Counted from the stretch's first letter, positions 15,099 through 23,611 are shown. The stretch is DNA of 51,645 nt from a virus (IMGVR_UViG_3300009151_000097:1-51645); one strand, 5' to 3'. A program made the numbers and translations. Notes: generated by a model from the letters alone, not told the origin.

Positions 15099-15526
15099 CA
15101 GAAATTGACTGTTCAGGTGCATTAATATGCGCTAGGGACACTCACAGAGTTTTACTACTACAAAAGAAAGAAGGAAAACATGCCGGTCGCTGGGGACTAG
15201 TTGGAGGTACAAATTTGTCGCACGAATCTGCATGGCAAGGATTGTGCAGAGAAATAAATGAAGAATTAGGAGTTGATCCTAATATTAAAAAAACACTACC
15301 CTTGGAACGATTTGTTAGCAATGACAGTATGTTTAAATTTCATACTTATTTTTGTATTGTTGACGAAGAGTTTGTTCCTAAATTGAGCAACGAGCACGTT
15401 GCCTGGGGTTGGTTTGCTCTTGATAGTTTGCCTAAACCTGTGCATAAGGGTTTAGATCTAAGTTTAAGAAATCGTATTATTGAAAATAAGATCCAAACAA
15501 TTCTTGATATAGTAGATCTACTTTAA
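15080..15526 (+). CDS. Nudix hydrolase
   Basis: 148 aa. The Nudix box is complete at residues 43-65: Gly43, then Glu49, then REINEELGV (Arg57, Glu58, Glu61, Glu62, Gly64), fitting G-x5-E-x7-REUxEExGU. Such enzymes split nucleoside diphosphates linked to another group (NTPs, sugar nucleotides, capped RNA, cofactors); the substrate cannot be told here. The sequence before the box (KEGKHAGRWGLVGG) and a single compact domain fit the usual small Nudix length. The ATG lies inside the end of gp15 with an AAAGG just before it, so it is probably translated with the neck genes. Its stop overlaps that of halogenase 1 on the other strand by four bases. Nudix genes occur in T4 (nudE) and in many marine phages. 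Confidence 0.93.
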   Translation: MENKSLTEIDCSGALICARDTHRVLLLQKKEGKHAGRWGLVGGTNLSHESAWQGLCREINEELGVDPNIKKTLPLERFVSNDSMFKFHTYFCIVDEEFVPKLSNEHVAWGWFALDSLPKPVHKGLDLSLRNRIIENKIQTILDIVDLL

Positions 15527-17070
15527 CCCACGTGCCACTCAACTCCACGACGCGGAATAAACTTAACATTGTTATTGTTTACTATGCTTCTGTACTCATT
15601 AAAATTATAATGAGTTAATCTTAATTTTTCCGTAGCCATAGTTAATTTATTTAATTCGTTAACTGCTTCTTGTACAACATCTTTAGTTAAATGTTTGTAT
15701 GCTACTTCAGGACTTATTTGTCCTGTTCCTACTAATATAAAACTCCATATTGCCCACGGGGCTGCTCCATGATACGCAGAGAAGTCATACTTACTAGGCA
15801 GACGACTTTTGCAAGTTTCTCTTAAATCTCGAGTAAAATCTGTTAACGTATTACCAGCAGTTATATAACGCCAAAATTCGCTGTCTGTCCTGCCACCTAA
15901 ATAATGCGCAACTAAAAAATCTTTAAAGTCATCAAACATTGTATTAACACGTTTGTTATAAAACAAAATAGATGCAGGATTTAGTGTATCTTCTTTTGTT
16001 GGTTTTAAAAATTCAAAACATAAATGGCTTATCTGCACAATTGTAGAATGAATAGATGTAGCTTCTAGTGGTTCTGCAAAGGCTCCGGCTAATCCAATAG
16101 CTAGACAATTTTTTACCCAAGTATTTTCTAACCGACCAGTCTCAAATTTAAAATAATTAATAGGTGTTATTTTTCTACCTAGCGTTGTTTCAATTTCTGC
16201 TTGTGCTTGATCTGCTGTGATAAAATCATCGCAGAACGTATATCCACAACCTTTTCGATTTTGTATATTAGCTTCCCAGTACCAGCCTGATGATTGTGCC
16301 CATGCAGTACTATAACACTTGGGTTCTTCTCCTTCATCGTAGTCTAAGAAAAATGGCAATGCAGCATTAACAGGTAAATGTTTCTTATAATCAATCCATT
16401 TAGTTTCAAGTTTTTTCATTAAGATACGTTTGAATCCAGATGCATCTATAAAGAAATCACCAACAACGGTTGTTTGATTTTCTAATAATAACGATTTAAC
16501 AAATCCTTGTTCATCTAGATTTACATCTACAATCTTTGCATCAATTAGTGAACAATTAGCAGATTTTAGACAATGTTTTTCAAGATACTGTGCTACTAGT
16601 TTAGCATCAAAATGAAATGCGTGTGTACTAACTTCAATGTTATTTGTAATTCTACTTATAGGTGAAATATTATTATCGTACATTTGGCCAAAGAACGCTC
16701 CCATATGTACTTTATTAGGATGCTGAGAAGCAAGATATGCTATCATTGAATCCGTCGTCTGTAGTGCAGTTAAAGTTCCGTCAATTGGACCAAAATAGTC
16801 ATGGCCTTTTTTACTAGTCCAATCTTTATGAAGTATGCCGTATTTAGGCATAGCCGAAGTCTCTCTACAAAATTCAGCAGGATCAATTCCAAAATCTCCA
16901 TAGTGGCCTGCAATAACATCTGTTAGAGCTCCAGTCACTGCTTCGCCAGCTCCAATGACTCCTATATCTTTTGATGCCACTATAGTCACATTATGATGTG
17001 GGTGTGATTTGCTAATAAACAAGGCAGCAAGCCAGCCTGCTGTTCCGCCGCCTACAACTACAATATTCAT
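15523..17070 (-). CDS. Flavin-dependent halogenase 1 (tryptophan-halogenase family)
   Basis: 515 aa. The family (Pfam Trp_halogenase) uses reduced flavin, O2 and halide to make hypohalous acid, which reaches the substrate through a catalytic Lys. Seen: the N-terminal FAD motif VVGGGTAGWLAAL (7-12), GVIGAGEA (Glu43), the Lys motif PKYGILHKDW (Lys76, PrnA Lys79 position) and the FAEPLEATS loop (Glu333, Glu336), close to the FxxPxxSxG halogenase pattern with Ala for Ser and Ser for Gly. The WxWxIP motif is altered to WYWEAN, keeping both Trp but losing Ile-Pro. A separate flavin reductase would be needed and none is in the window. An AGGA lies eight bases before the ATG. The gene stands alone, divergent from the 191-aa oxygenase. 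The halide and substrate are unknown. Confidence 0.9.
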   Translation of the reverse strand: MNIVVVGGGTAGWLAALFISKSHPHHNVTIVASKDIGVIGAGEAVTGALTDVIAGHYGDFGIDPAEFCRETSAMPKYGILHKDWTSKKGHDYFGPIDGTLTALQTTDSMIAYLASQHPNKVHMGAFFGQMYDNNISPISRITNNIEVSTHAFHFDAKLVAQYLEKHCLKSANCSLIDAKIVDVNLDEQGFVKSLLLENQTTVVGDFFIDASGFKRILMKKLETKWIDYKKHLPVNAALPFFLDYDEGEEPKCYSTAWAQSSGWYWEANIQNRKGCGYTFCDDFITADQAQAEIETTLGRKITPINYFKFETGRLENTWVKNCLAIGLAGAFAEPLEATSIHSTIVQISHLCFEFLKPTKEDTLNPASILFYNKRVNTMFDDFKDFLVAHYLGGRTDSEFWRYITAGNTLTDFTRDLRETCKSRLPSKYDFSAYHGAAPWAIWSFILVGTGQISPEVAYKHLTKDVVQEAVNELNKLTMATEKLRLTHYNFNEYRSIVNNNNVKFIPRRGVEWHVG

Positions 17071-17125
17071 ATTAAATCCTTTGATGCATTATATATCTAT
17101 TTTATCAGCAAGGAATTTTAATACT

Positions 17126-17133
17126 GGTAAATA
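17126..17133 (+). promoter_or_regulatory. Weak late-type promoter octamer GGTAAATA
   Basis: Plus-strand GGTAAATA, two mismatches from TATAAATA, ending seven bases before the oxygenase ATG at 17141. It is the only late-type match before the rightward oxygenase-halogenase-carbamoyltransferase unit. Confidence 0.35.
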
Positions 17134-17140
17134 TCTCACT

Positions 17141-17716
17141 ATGGATATAACTTATATTTTTAAATCGTTCCTTACAACCGAAAAGTTATCGTGTATTGAT
17201 AACGACGAGTTAAAAAAGTATGCGTACTACCTACAAACATCGTCTGATGGTGTTGTAAAAAGTAATGTTAGAGGGTGGCAAAGTGATGAGTTATCTAAGC
17301 CAAATTTAGAAATTGGCAAATTAGTTGATATGATAATTGAAAATTTAAAACTTGTGCATACTGAATTTGGACTTAAAGACGAATATAAAATGCAACTTGG
17401 TAATTTATGGATAAACATTAATAATAAATCAAGTTTCAATCGTCCGCACGTTCATCCTGACTCAACAGTGTCAGGTGTATATTATGTGTCAGTTCCTAAA
17501 GATTCGGGCAATATAGTGTTTAATCACCCTGCAGTTGCACAATCGTATCATATTAATGAGTCTACTTTAAAAAATACAAACTCTATAAATGCGTCTACAT
17601 GGCACCTTACTCCTGAGGCCGGGTTATTAATTCTGTTTCCATCTTGGTTATCACACTATGTTGAGCCAAGTAATAGTGATGACGATCGGATTTCAATAGC
17701 GTTTAATGCTCGGTAA
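17141..17716 (+). CDS. 2OG-Fe(II) oxygenase A (TIGR02466/2OG-FeII_Oxy_5 type)
   Basis: 191 aa from the ATG at 17141; an upstream extension to 17009 is antisense to the halogenase 1 start and is rejected. The pattern NRPHVHPDSTVSGVYYVSVP, then GNIVFNHP, then LLILFPSWLSHYVEP and DRISIAFNA is that of a putative 2-oxoglutarate/Fe(II) oxygenase family common in marine phages. Likely iron ligands are His103/His105 (HxH in place of HxD) and His172, with Arg183 for 2-oxoglutarate. It heads a rightward set: oxygenase A, halogenase 2 (12 bases on), carbamoyltransferase. It resembles oxygenase C at 21503-22126, which follows halogenase 3. It may hydroxylate the product of the neighbouring halogenase or a protein side chain; the substrate is unknown. 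Confidence 0.85.
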   Translation: MDITYIFKSFLTTEKLSCIDNDELKKYAYYLQTSSDGVVKSNVRGWQSDELSKPNLEIGKLVDMIIENLKLVHTEFGLKDEYKMQLGNLWININNKSSFNRPHVHPDSTVSGVYYVSVPKDSGNIVFNHPAVAQSYHINESTLKNTNSINASTWHLTPEAGLLILFPSWLSHYVEPSNSDDDRISIAFNAR

Positions 17717-17728
17717 TAAAATAAAAAT

Positions 17729-19219
17729 ATGAAAAAAAATAAAATTGTAATATTAGGTGGCGGTACTGCCGGATGGATGACTGCGTTAGTATTAAAACAA
17801 ATATTTCCAAAGAGAGATATAACATTAATACAAAGCAAGAATATTGGTATTATAGGAGTAGGAGAGGCTACTACTCCGCACATAGTACATTTCTTAAAGT
17901 CTATAGATATTGACCCGTTTGATGTTATTAAGAAATCAAGCGGTAGTTTTAAAGCTGGTATCAGTTTTGAAAATTGGAATGGCGATGGCAAAAATTATTT
18001 TCACGGGTTTGACGACAAATTAATAGATTCGGATATTCCTGGGGTGTTTAATGGCGGTGCTAACGATATTTTAAAAAAATTATTAATTGATGAAAATTCA
18101 AAATTTGAAGATTTCATATATCAAACAAAATTATCTTACAATAATAAGGTTGATTTGAATAAAACTGCATGGGCAATGCATTTTGATGCTCATAAATTTG
18201 CAGATTATTTAGAAAATACTGGAAGATCAAGAGGCATCAATGTTATTGAAGAAGAATTTGTAGATGCAAAATTTGCAGATAACGGAAATATTAATGAAGT
18301 AGTTCTTACAAACGACATTAGTGTTGCATGTGATTTTATATTTGATTGTTCTGGATTTTCTAGATTACTTATTGACAAAGTATATAATAGTGAATGGATT
18401 TCATTTGCCAAACATCTTCCAATGAAGAAAGCAATACCGTTTTGGTTAGATAGTGAAGACAATATTAAACCTTATACTAAAGCTATTGCTATGAAATACG
18501 GGTGGATGTGGCAAATTCCGTTAGATCACAGGATTGGATCAGGTTATATTTTTGATAGTGATTATATAACAGAAGACGAAGCACTGGCAGAAGCAGAAGA
18601 GTTCTATCAACAAAAACTAACTGTTAATAAAGTTATCTCATTTGAGCCTGGTAGATTTAAAGATGTATGGATTAAAAATTGTTGTGCCATTGGATTAAGT
18701 GCGAATTTTATAGAACCTCTTGAGTCAACTTCGTTATGGCTTACTGTGACACAATTAGAAATGCTTAGACATTTTCTTGATACTATTGAACTTTTAGATA
18801 GTGACGATATTGCTTTGTATAATGAGATTGTAGGGAAAGAGGTTGATGAAAAATTAAATTTTGTATATTTTCATTATTTAACAAAACGTCAAGATAGTAA
18901 ATTTTGGCAAGAATTTAAAACAAAAACTCAGCCACCTGTTGAATTTATTCCTCTATTAAACTGTATTAAGAAAAATAATATGAGACAATTTATGTTTAGG
19001 GGATCTCTGGAAACTGGGCGTTTTCCAATGTCGAGTTATTTACAAGTTGGATACGGATTAGGAATTTTTGAAAAGAAACCAAATATAACTAATTATGAAA
19101 ATATACAACCAGATATTGATGCCCACGGCAGTTATGTTGACGCCCATGTCCGAGATGCGCCGAGTCATCGAGAGGTGTTAACTATATTAAAAACTATTGA
19201 TTTTTCAAAGAGAGGATAA
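17729..19219 (+). CDS. Flavin-dependent halogenase 2 (tryptophan-halogenase family)
   Basis: 496 aa, the most canonical of the three halogenases. FAD motif ILGGGTAGWMTAL (Gly10-Gly15), GIIGVGEATTP (Glu46), catalytic-Lys motif SFKAGISFENW (Lys75), an intact WMWQIP as the WxWxIP motif, and NFIEPLESTS (Phe327, Pro330, Glu332, Ser333). The last matches the FxxPxxSxG loop except Ser for Gly. Seeing all of these argues for a true halogenase rather than a flavin monooxygenase. The gene starts 12 bases after oxygenase A in a very A-rich leader without a clear Shine-Dalgarno site and ends three bases before the carbamoyltransferase. It is more like halogenase 3 (IDPF/IDPY and K-x-GIxF-x-NW regions) than halogenase 1. 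Substrate unknown; the viral iodinase VirX1 is the nearest characterised case I know. Confidence 0.92.
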   Translation: MKKNKIVILGGGTAGWMTALVLKQIFPKRDITLIQSKNIGIIGVGEATTPHIVHFLKSIDIDPFDVIKKSSGSFKAGISFENWNGDGKNYFHGFDDKLIDSDIPGVFNGGANDILKKLLIDENSKFEDFIYQTKLSYNNKVDLNKTAWAMHFDAHKFADYLENTGRSRGINVIEEEFVDAKFADNGNINEVVLTNDISVACDFIFDCSGFSRLLIDKVYNSEWISFAKHLPMKKAIPFWLDSEDNIKPYTKAIAMKYGWMWQIPLDHRIGSGYIFDSDYITEDEALAEAEEFYQQKLTVNKVISFEPGRFKDVWIKNCCAIGLSANFIEPLESTSLWLTVTQLEMLRHFLDTIELLDSDDIALYNEIVGKEVDEKLNFVYFHYLTKRQDSKFWQEFKTKTQPPVEFIPLLNCIKKNNMRQFMFRGSLETGRFPMSSYLQVGYGLGIFEKKPNITNYENIQPDIDAHGSYVDAHVRDAPSHREVLTILKTIDFSKRG

Positions 19220-19222
19220 CAA

Positions 19223-20938
19223 ATGAATATTTTGGGTATTCAAAAAGATCATAATTCGTCAGCATGTTTATTTAACGGTAGAGAATTAGTTTATTATAAT
19301 CAAGAAGAACGCCTATCTAGATTTAAAAAAGATGGCGGGGTTCCTATTTTTTGTTTAAAAGAAATTAAAGAAATTGCATCTGAAATAGATGTATTATTAA
19401 TTTCAGGATATAATGTTTCTCATTCAGATAGAATGTCTATCCAATCTTTACTTAGAAAATTGGGGTTTACGTTTAGTAAAAAATATACATACGAAGAATA
19501 TCATAACCACCACCATCTATGCCATGCTGCTACTGCATTTTATAATTCCGGATTTAAAGAAGCCTTGATTATTGTTAGTGATGGAAAGGGGAGTAATTAT
19601 GTTTTAGATAATGGACGACAGGCAAACGAAACAACATCTATTTTTAAAATGACAGTCCCAGATAATGCATACTTAATGTATAAAAGATTTTACACTAAAT
19701 GTCAACATCCGTCTACACTAACACCAATTTGGACAGAAAATTTTGGAATACTCCAGCCGCATAAACCACCAAAATGGCTAATGGCAGATTCAGAAATAGA
19801 TATTAGAAATGACTTTGATAGAGGATTTATGTACGAGGCCGTTAGTAGGGCTGTTGGGTTTAATGACGAAGGTGGAAAAATGATGGGCCTGCAGTCGTAT
19901 GGTCGTGAAGTTGATCCAAGAATTTTACCTACTCTATTTAAAGAAGATTATAAATTTCAAATGTTAGAAGTGTTTACGATTGATGCATTTGGCCGACGAT
20001 ATGATCTAAATACTATGAAGTATCCTCATTTAGATAGTCAAGAACATATGATTAATTTTACGTATAAAGTTCAAAAAGCGTTTGAAGAGTCAGGACTTGC
20101 ATTAATTAACAAATGGTTAGAGAAATCAACATCTAAAAATTTAATACTAACTGGTGGTACTGCATTAAACGTTGTTGCAAATTCTTATTTTAAAAAACAC
20201 TTACCGGCAGATGTAAATTTATATGCTGACCCATTATGTGGTGATGAAGGAAATATCATAGGGTTATGTCAATACTATATAAGAGGAAAGACTGTGTTTA
20301 GAGATGTTAAAACATTCCCTAATATTTTCTTGTGTGGTAATGACCCTATATACGATTTTGAATTGCAAGAAAACGAAGTAGTTAAGGATAATGTATCATA
20401 TTCAGATATTATAGATTTAATCTGTAATCAGAATATAGTTGCACTTTTCCAAGGAAAAGCCGAAGCTGGGCCTAGGGCATTAGGCAATAGAACTATCTTA
20501 TTTGATCCAAGGAACACCAATGGTAAGGATATTGTTAACAAGGTTAAAGGGCGAGAACATTTTAGACCATTTGCAGGATCTGTGATGGTTGAACATGCAA
20601 ATGAATGGTTTGATATGTTAGGGCTGGACGAGTCTCCTTACATGATGTATGCATTAGAGGCAAGAGACGGCGTTGCTGACAAAATTCCTTCAGTTATCCA
20701 TGTCGATAATACCTGTCGAGTTCAAACAGTATCAGAAGAACAAAACTTCCATTACTATAATTTAATAAAAGAATTTTATAATAGAACTGAAATTCCGTTA
20801 TTATTCAATACGTCATTTAACCTTGCTGGGGATCCCATTGTTCATACTATATACGATGCAATTGAATCTTTAAGAAAATCTAAAATTGAATATTTGTACT
20901 TACCAGACATTGGTAAATTAATCTACATTAAAAACTAA
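19223..20938 (+). CDS. NodU/TobZ-type O-carbamoyltransferase
   Basis: 571 aa, full length for the family. Such enzymes make carbamoyl-AMP from carbamoyl phosphate and ATP in a Kae1-like domain and pass the carbamoyl group to a hydroxyl, often of a sugar. Seen: NILGIQKDHNSSACLFN at the start, the metal-binding HHLCHAATAFYNSGF (His97, His101), IIVSDGKGSN (Asp120), ILTGGTALN, then the C-terminal domain with GKAEAGPRALGNRTIL (Gly416-Arg423), REHFRPFAGSV and PLLFNTSFN. An AGAGGA ribosome site precedes the ATG, three bases after halogenase 2, so the two are co-transcribed. Carbamoyltransferases are known in T4-like cyanophages. A hydroxyl made by one of the nearby oxygenases would be a logical acceptor, but this is inference. 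Confidence 0.93.
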   Translation: MNILGIQKDHNSSACLFNGRELVYYNQEERLSRFKKDGGVPIFCLKEIKEIASEIDVLLISGYNVSHSDRMSIQSLLRKLGFTFSKKYTYEEYHNHHHLCHAATAFYNSGFKEALIIVSDGKGSNYVLDNGRQANETTSIFKMTVPDNAYLMYKRFYTKCQHPSTLTPIWTENFGILQPHKPPKWLMADSEIDIRNDFDRGFMYEAVSRAVGFNDEGGKMMGLQSYGREVDPRILPTLFKEDYKFQMLEVFTIDAFGRRYDLNTMKYPHLDSQEHMINFTYKVQKAFEESGLALINKWLEKSTSKNLILTGGTALNVVANSYFKKHLPADVNLYADPLCGDEGNIIGLCQYYIRGKTVFRDVKTFPNIFLCGNDPIYDFELQENEVVKDNVSYSDIIDLICNQNIVALFQGKAEAGPRALGNRTILFDPRNTNGKDIVNKVKGREHFRPFAGSVMVEHANEWFDMLGLDESPYMMYALEARDGVADKIPSVIHVDNTCRVQTVSEEQNFHYYNLIKEFYNRTEIPLLFNTSFNLAGDPIVHTIYDAIESLRKSKIEYLYLPDIGKLIYIKN

Positions 20939-20939
20939 T

Positions 20940-21506
20940 TTACCAAACCCAAGATACAAAGCTGTATCGAGTTCCTGAAGTCACAGTGCTAACGGCGTGT
21001 GGGTACATGAAGTTGCTAGGGAATATCATTATTGAACCACCCGGAAGATTGATTTTTTGATCTTCCCACATGATAAATTCGCCGCCTTCATAATCATCAT
21101 TTAATGATGCTACTACTGAAAGGATAGGAACCCCCTTTTCCTTGCCGTCAAATAATGAATGGATATGATCGCAGTGCGGTTTCATATTGGTGCCGCCAGT
21201 GTACTTATTAAATCGTATCTTAGAAAAATTGTGCCATGTGTTAAACCAAGCAAATCCTTTAAGATCTGTTTTTACGTATTGATTAAGTGCATTCCAAGTT
21301 GCTTTATGTAAATCATCATACTCGGGAATAGGCTCGTATGACATATGTAAATCATCGTCATACGTTAAACTTGTTCCGGCAGACGTATAGTAATAATGCT
21401 TTTGCCATTCTGCTTTTTCTAAAGATGATATAACTGATTTACAAAAATCTTGAGAGAAATAATTATTATAAATTTTTACATAGTCTTGAATCTTTTCTGG
21501 TATCAT
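20940..21506 (-). CDS. 2OG-Fe(II) oxygenase B (prolyl-4-hydroxylase-like)
   Basis: 188 aa. The double-stranded beta-helix signature is clear: MKPHCDHIHSLF (His111, Asp113), ILSVVASLNDDYEGGEF, LPGGSIMIFPSNFMYPHAV (His170) and GTRYSFVSWVW (Arg180 for 2-oxoglutarate). This HxD...H...R set and the YEGGEF strand are those of prolyl-4-hydroxylase-like enzymes. It is the last gene of a leftward set (halogenase 3, oxygenase C, oxygenase B). Its ATG overlaps the stop of oxygenase C and has AGGAGA nine bases upstream. Its stop lies one base from that of the carbamoyltransferase coming the other way. It might act on proline or lysine of a protein or on a small molecule; unknown. Confidence 0.9.
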   Translation of the reverse strand: MIPEKIQDYVKIYNNYFSQDFCKSVISSLEKAEWQKHYYYTSAGTSLTYDDDLHMSYEPIPEYDDLHKATWNALNQYVKTDLKGFAWFNTWHNFSKIRFNKYTGGTNMKPHCDHIHSLFDGKEKGVPILSVVASLNDDYEGGEFIMWEDQKINLPGGSIMIFPSNFMYPHAVSTVTSGTRYSFVSWVW

Positions 21507-22126
21507 AATATAACTTCTCCTAAATTATAACCATCGCCGAGTCTTCCTTTTAAAAATGTATTAAAGGATAAACTTATCCGTTTGGTCCTATCTACGTGCT
21601 CTGTTATTTGATCTACATTATGAACTAGTTGGGATGGAAACAACACTATATCTCCCGTTTCTACTGCATAACTCCATGTTTGACAATTAAATTCGTGGTC
21701 TATGGTTGGGCGAATATGTAGCTGAGGCATAGTGCGCTGATTATGAAATTGTAATGCATCAATTTTGTTTGAAGCAGATATGTATAATACTCCGCTAATA
21801 AAACTGTTTGGATGATTATGAGAATGATGATTTTGCCCCGGCAACGTTAAATTAACCCAAGATTGTGTTATATAGATGTTTAGTTCTTTAGTAGGTTTAT
21901 AGATTTCTTGAAAATAAAAATTTATTTTTTCTTCTATAAACAATCGAATCTCTAATAGTTCAGGGCTGTTAAGGACATATGTATTTGTGCTAACGCTATT
22001 ATTATAATTTTCTCTCATTTCTAAGTTATTAATAAACTCGAGTTCGGTGTTGGTAAATCCTTTCTCCAAATGCCCAAACATAACTGGCGTAGGGAACAAC
22101 TTGTCAAATATTGTAGGTTTTTCCAT
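21503..22126 (-). CDS. 2OG-Fe(II) oxygenase C (TIGR02466/2OG-FeII_Oxy_5 type)
   Basis: 207 aa. The opening FDKLFPTPVMFGHL is typical of this family. The core shows LPGQNHHSHNHPNSFISGVL, DALQFHNQ, TGDIVLFPSQLVHNVDQI and TKRISLSFNTF. Likely ligands are His103/His105, His169 and Arg183; the HxH form and spacing match oxygenase A at 17141. It overlaps the halogenase 3 stop by one base (TAATG), with AAGGA about ten bases before the ATG, and overlaps oxygenase B by four bases. A halogenase therefore sits directly beside an oxygenase of this type in both cassettes of the island, though the order of the two is reversed. Confidence 0.87.
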   Translation of the reverse strand: MEKPTIFDKLFPTPVMFGHLEKGFTNTELEFINNLEMRENYNNSVSTNTYVLNSPELLEIRLFIEEKINFYFQEIYKPTKELNIYITQSWVNLTLPGQNHHSHNHPNSFISGVLYISASNKIDALQFHNQRTMPQLHIRPTIDHEFNCQTWSYAVETGDIVLFPSQLVHNVDQITEHVDRTKRISLSFNTFLKGRLGDGYNLGEVIL

Positions 22127-23583
22127 TATAAATAGTTCCTTATGATTGATATCATTTCTTTATGTGTTATAAATTTTATATTTTTTTCAGCAGCTAGTTG
22201 TTGATTAATAATAGTATTTGCAGTTTCTTTTATTTCTGGATATAATATATTGTATTCTGTCCTAATAGAATTTCTATCAAACAACTCTAATCCTTCCATG
22301 ATTACAATAAAATTGGCTGGGGTAAACAATATATAATCAGACATATTATTAAAATCTTCTGATACCGGCAACCGATGCCGCCATCTTTTTAATTTAGATG
22401 TTAGACTATCAGGCAATTCAAGTGCATTAACATCTCTCCAAAATTCTGTATTAGTTTTATTAGTAATGTAATGAAGAATTATAAAGTCTCGAATATTTTC
22501 CATTATACTATTAACTGATTTATTGTAATCTTCTATAGAATTGTCGTTATAATTAATTAACTTTTGCATTAATAAAAACGACTGTTGTATACTTGTTCCT
22601 ATACTGCTTGCTTCTAGCGGCTCGATAAAACTTGCGCTTAATCCGATGGCACAGCAGTTTTTGATCCACGGTTGTTCTAATGCACCTGGATCAAAATTAA
22701 ACTGTTTACCTATTTCTATTTCATGGCCTAATAATCTTTCAACTTCTAATTTGGCCTGCTCGGCAGTAATATAGTCGCTATCAAAAATATAACCATTACC
22801 GTTTCTTCCTTGTACAGGAATTTTAAACATCCATCCGTAATCCATTGCTTGTGCCAATGTCCAATAATTATAGTTTTCTTCTTCGGCTGTTTGGAATGTT
22901 ATAGCAGACTTCATCTTTAAATACTTACTATAAGACTGCCATTTTGCTCCTAACTTATTCATTAATATACGTTTAAATCCAGTACTATCTATATAAAAAT
23001 CGTATTCGTATATCCTGCTATTACTGGTTAAATTTTTTATTGCGCCAGACGTATCTAAGATAACGTCACTAATATCATCTTCAATTATACCTATCCCCAT
23101 AGATGTTGCTATTTTTGTTAAAAATTCATTTAGCTTATGAGTATTAAAATGATACTGATTAACTGGAGGAGACTCAGGTCTACTAACATGCCAGCTGTTA
23201 ATCATACTTTCCCAATTGCTTTTAGGATTAACGTATGTTGAGTTTTCTGCTATTTGCTTTGCATATACAAACAAGTACTGAGAAAACTTTGAGTCAAACG
23301 GAGAAACTACTGAATGAAGGTAATCTCGAACTCCCCAATTTTTAAACATTATTCCAGATTTATAAGTTGCATCACATTCCTTAATCAGAGTATACGGGTC
23401 AATGCCTACAAATTGCATAAATTCTCGCCAGTGTTCAGTACTACCTTCTCCGACGCCTACTATCCCAATATTTTTTGAATACACTAAATCAACTTGGATA
23501 TTCAGTTTTTTCTTCAAAATAAGTGCTGATATTAGTCCCGCAGTGCCTCCACCGACTATTAACACTTTTTTTACATTATTCAT
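22126..23583 (-). CDS. Flavin-dependent halogenase 3 (tryptophan-halogenase family)
   Basis: 485 aa from the ATG at 23583, chosen because AGGA sits five bases upstream; ATGs at 23601 and 23589 would add six or two residues. FAD motif LIVGGGTAGLISAL (11-16), with Leu where the family usually has Trp, GIVGVGEGST (Glu46), the catalytic-Lys motif TYKSGIMFKNW (Lys75) and the halide-loop region SFIEPLEASS. The WxWxIP motif reads WMFKIP, so the second Trp is Phe. It leads a leftward coupled set with oxygenases C and B. A TGTAAATA octamer lies 20 bases upstream. The altered motif may change substrate or activity. No flavin reductase gene is nearby. Confidence 0.9.
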   Translation of the reverse strand: MNNVKKVLIVGGGTAGLISALILKKKLNIQVDLVYSKNIGIVGVGEGSTEHWREFMQFVGIDPYTLIKECDATYKSGIMFKNWGVRDYLHSVVSPFDSKFSQYLFVYAKQIAENSTYVNPKSNWESMINSWHVSRPESPPVNQYHFNTHKLNEFLTKIATSMGIGIIEDDISDVILDTSGAIKNLTSNSRIYEYDFYIDSTGFKRILMNKLGAKWQSYSKYLKMKSAITFQTAEEENYNYWTLAQAMDYGWMFKIPVQGRNGNGYIFDSDYITAEQAKLEVERLLGHEIEIGKQFNFDPGALEQPWIKNCCAIGLSASFIEPLEASSIGTSIQQSFLLMQKLINYNDNSIEDYNKSVNSIMENIRDFIILHYITNKTNTEFWRDVNALELPDSLTSKLKRWRHRLPVSEDFNNMSDYILFTPANFIVIMEGLELFDRNSIRTEYNILYPEIKETANTIINQQLAAEKNIKFITHKEMISIIRNYL

Positions 23584-23603
23584 ATTCATCCTATATAGCA
23601 TGT

Positions 23604-23611
23604 TATTTACA
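23604..23611 (-). promoter_or_regulatory. Late-type promoter octamer before halogenase 3
   Basis: Minus-strand TGTAAATA, the same octamer as before gp17, with 20 bases and an AGGA site before the ATG at 23583. Confidence 0.5.

Noticed and set aside
17088-17111. T4 middle-promoter (MotA box) match before halogenase 1: TTGCTG, 12 bases, TATAAT
   Set aside because: Spacing fits, but one box base differs. Marine T4-like phages as I know them lack MotA, and AT-rich DNA gives such matches by chance.
17009-17140. N-terminal extension of oxygenase A
   Set aside because: It is antisense to the halogenase 1 start. The family match begins after 17141, where an ATG follows a late-type octamer.
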